A stretch of DNA of 6,265 nt from positions 1 to 6,265 of the forward strand of contig CABSKV010000080.1 in NCBI GenBank assembly GCA_902478425.1, given 5' to 3'. How positions within the stretch are numbered: position 1 is the stretch's first letter; the number at the start of each line of letters is the position of its first letter. The position numbers were made by a program, and so were the translations under genes. Of the stretch, positions 5,782-6,265 are shown one piece after another. The notes under the pieces are model-generated. The model saw only the letters and a list, made by a program, of their open reading frames with translations. It had not been told where the DNA came from and ran no database searches. The DNA comes from an uncultured Coriobacteriia bacterium. GTDB lineage: Bacteria > Actinomycetota > Coriobacteriia > Coriobacteriales > QAMH01.

Positions 5782-6265
5782 CTACTTGATGCTCAGCCCG
5801 AGCTCGTACGCCTTTTGCAAGCCAGGGTTGCCCTCGATGGCACCCTTCTCGTACACGTTGTTGATGATGACCTCGCCGAGGTTTTCCTGCTTGCAGTAAT
5901 TGGCCGCCACGCGATAGCTGTTGACGACCGGCTCGCAGGTCGTCTCGTCCTTGTCCTCGAAGCACAGCAGCAGCGCCGTGGCCGTGATGCCGAAGGGGTT
6001 GGCGATGCCGCAGAACATGCGGTCCTGGAAGGCGCGCAGCTGCGCGGGAAAGTTGTAGAAGTACATGGGCGTGGCATAGACGATGACGTCGGTCTCGTGC
6101 AGCAGCGGGTAGAACTTCTGCATGTCGTCCTTGTTGACGCACTCGCCATCATGCGAGAAGCAGTACTCGCACGCTTTGCAACCGGAAATATTCGCGTTGC
6201 CGACCTCGATGCGCGTGACCTTGTTACCCGCCTCGATCGCGCCGCGCTCGAACCAATCGGCGAGT
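5782..6265 (-). CDS. Flavodoxin-fold NAD(P)H-dependent oxidoreductase with Cys-rich motif, N-terminus missing
   Basis: This belongs to the NADPH-dependent FMN reductase / iron-sulfur flavoprotein group, likely a cytoplasmic FMN-binding redox protein. The frame runs to the right edge; 160 C-terminal residues are visible. The first of these carry GCKACEYC, with cysteines at 29, 32 and 35 and another at 42 of the fragment (C-x2-C-x2-C-x6-C). This motif follows the first beta-alpha unit in this family and, in Isf-type proteins, binds a [4Fe-4S] cluster. Next come DDMQKFYPLL, DVIVYATPMYFYNFPAQLRAFQDR-type sequence (the flavin-contacting TPMYFYNFPAQ loop) and a variable C-terminal part ending in LGLSIK. 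The N-terminal flavin-phosphate loop is off the window. The ATG at 6123 is internal to the domain, not the true start. It lies upstream of the lipid kinase in a probable operon. Whether a cluster is really bound is uncertain. Confidence 0.9.
   Translation of the reverse strand, partial: LADWFERGAIEAGNKVTRIEVGNANISGCKACEYCFSHDGECVNKDDMQKFYPLLHETDVIVYATPMYFYNFPAQLRAFQDRMFCGIANPFGITATALLLCFEDKDETTCEPVVNSYRVAANYCKQENLGEVIINNVYEKGAIEGNPGLQKAYELGLSIK

Noticed and set aside
4857..5789. Long plus-strand open frame (310 codons) opposite the lipid kinase
   Set aside because: It is antisense to a gene with clear family motifs, its translation is rich in Arg, His and Ala with no domain, and it looks like a GC-rich codon shadow.

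Overview
This is a compact, GC-rich bacterial window with seven protein genes, two of them cut by the window edges. There are no RNA genes, mobile elements or CRISPR arrays. Codon use is dominated by G/C third positions, gene spacing is very tight, and the gene mix is a sodium-coupled amino acid transporter, an Hsp33 chaperone, a MutX-like Nudix hydrolase and a Cys-rich flavodoxin-fold protein of the type common in anaerobes. That combination suggests a gut-type anaerobic actinobacterium, possibly class Coriobacteriia. The taxonomic placement is inference from composition and general knowledge, not from a database match.

Layout, left to right. (1) Positions 1-1056, minus strand: 5' part of a neurotransmitter:sodium symporter family amino acid transporter, C-terminus missing. 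(2) Positions 1057-1300: a 244-bp divergent intergenic region with a TATAAT box, inverted repeats and a copy of an AAATGAGACA motif. (3) Positions 1301-2242, plus: a PLP-dependent cysteine-synthase-fold enzyme with non-standard active-site motifs. (4) Positions 2253-3637, minus: a two-gene operon, Nudix hydrolase then Hsp33 (hslO), overlapping by ATGA. (5) Positions 3638-3759: a divergent promoter region with a perfect 10-bp inverted repeat of the same AAATGAGACA motif. (6) Positions 3760-4836, plus: a membrane-anchored endonuclease/exonuclease/phosphatase (EEP) family protein. (7) Positions 4833-6265, minus: a probable operon of a flavodoxin-fold Cys-rich oxidoreductase (5' end missing) followed by a diacylglycerol/lipid kinase.

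How the genes may work together. The transporter and the cysteine-synthase-like enzyme are divergent neighbours and could share control of amino acid or sulfur metabolism. Nudix plus Hsp33 makes a plausible oxidative-damage pair: nucleotide-pool sanitation together with a redox-activated holdase. The EEP protein and the lipid kinase converge with overlapping stop codons. The most interesting unexplained signal is the repeated AAATGAGACA / TGTCTCATTT motif in both divergent intergenic regions. It may be a shared operator or a 5'-leader stem-loop.
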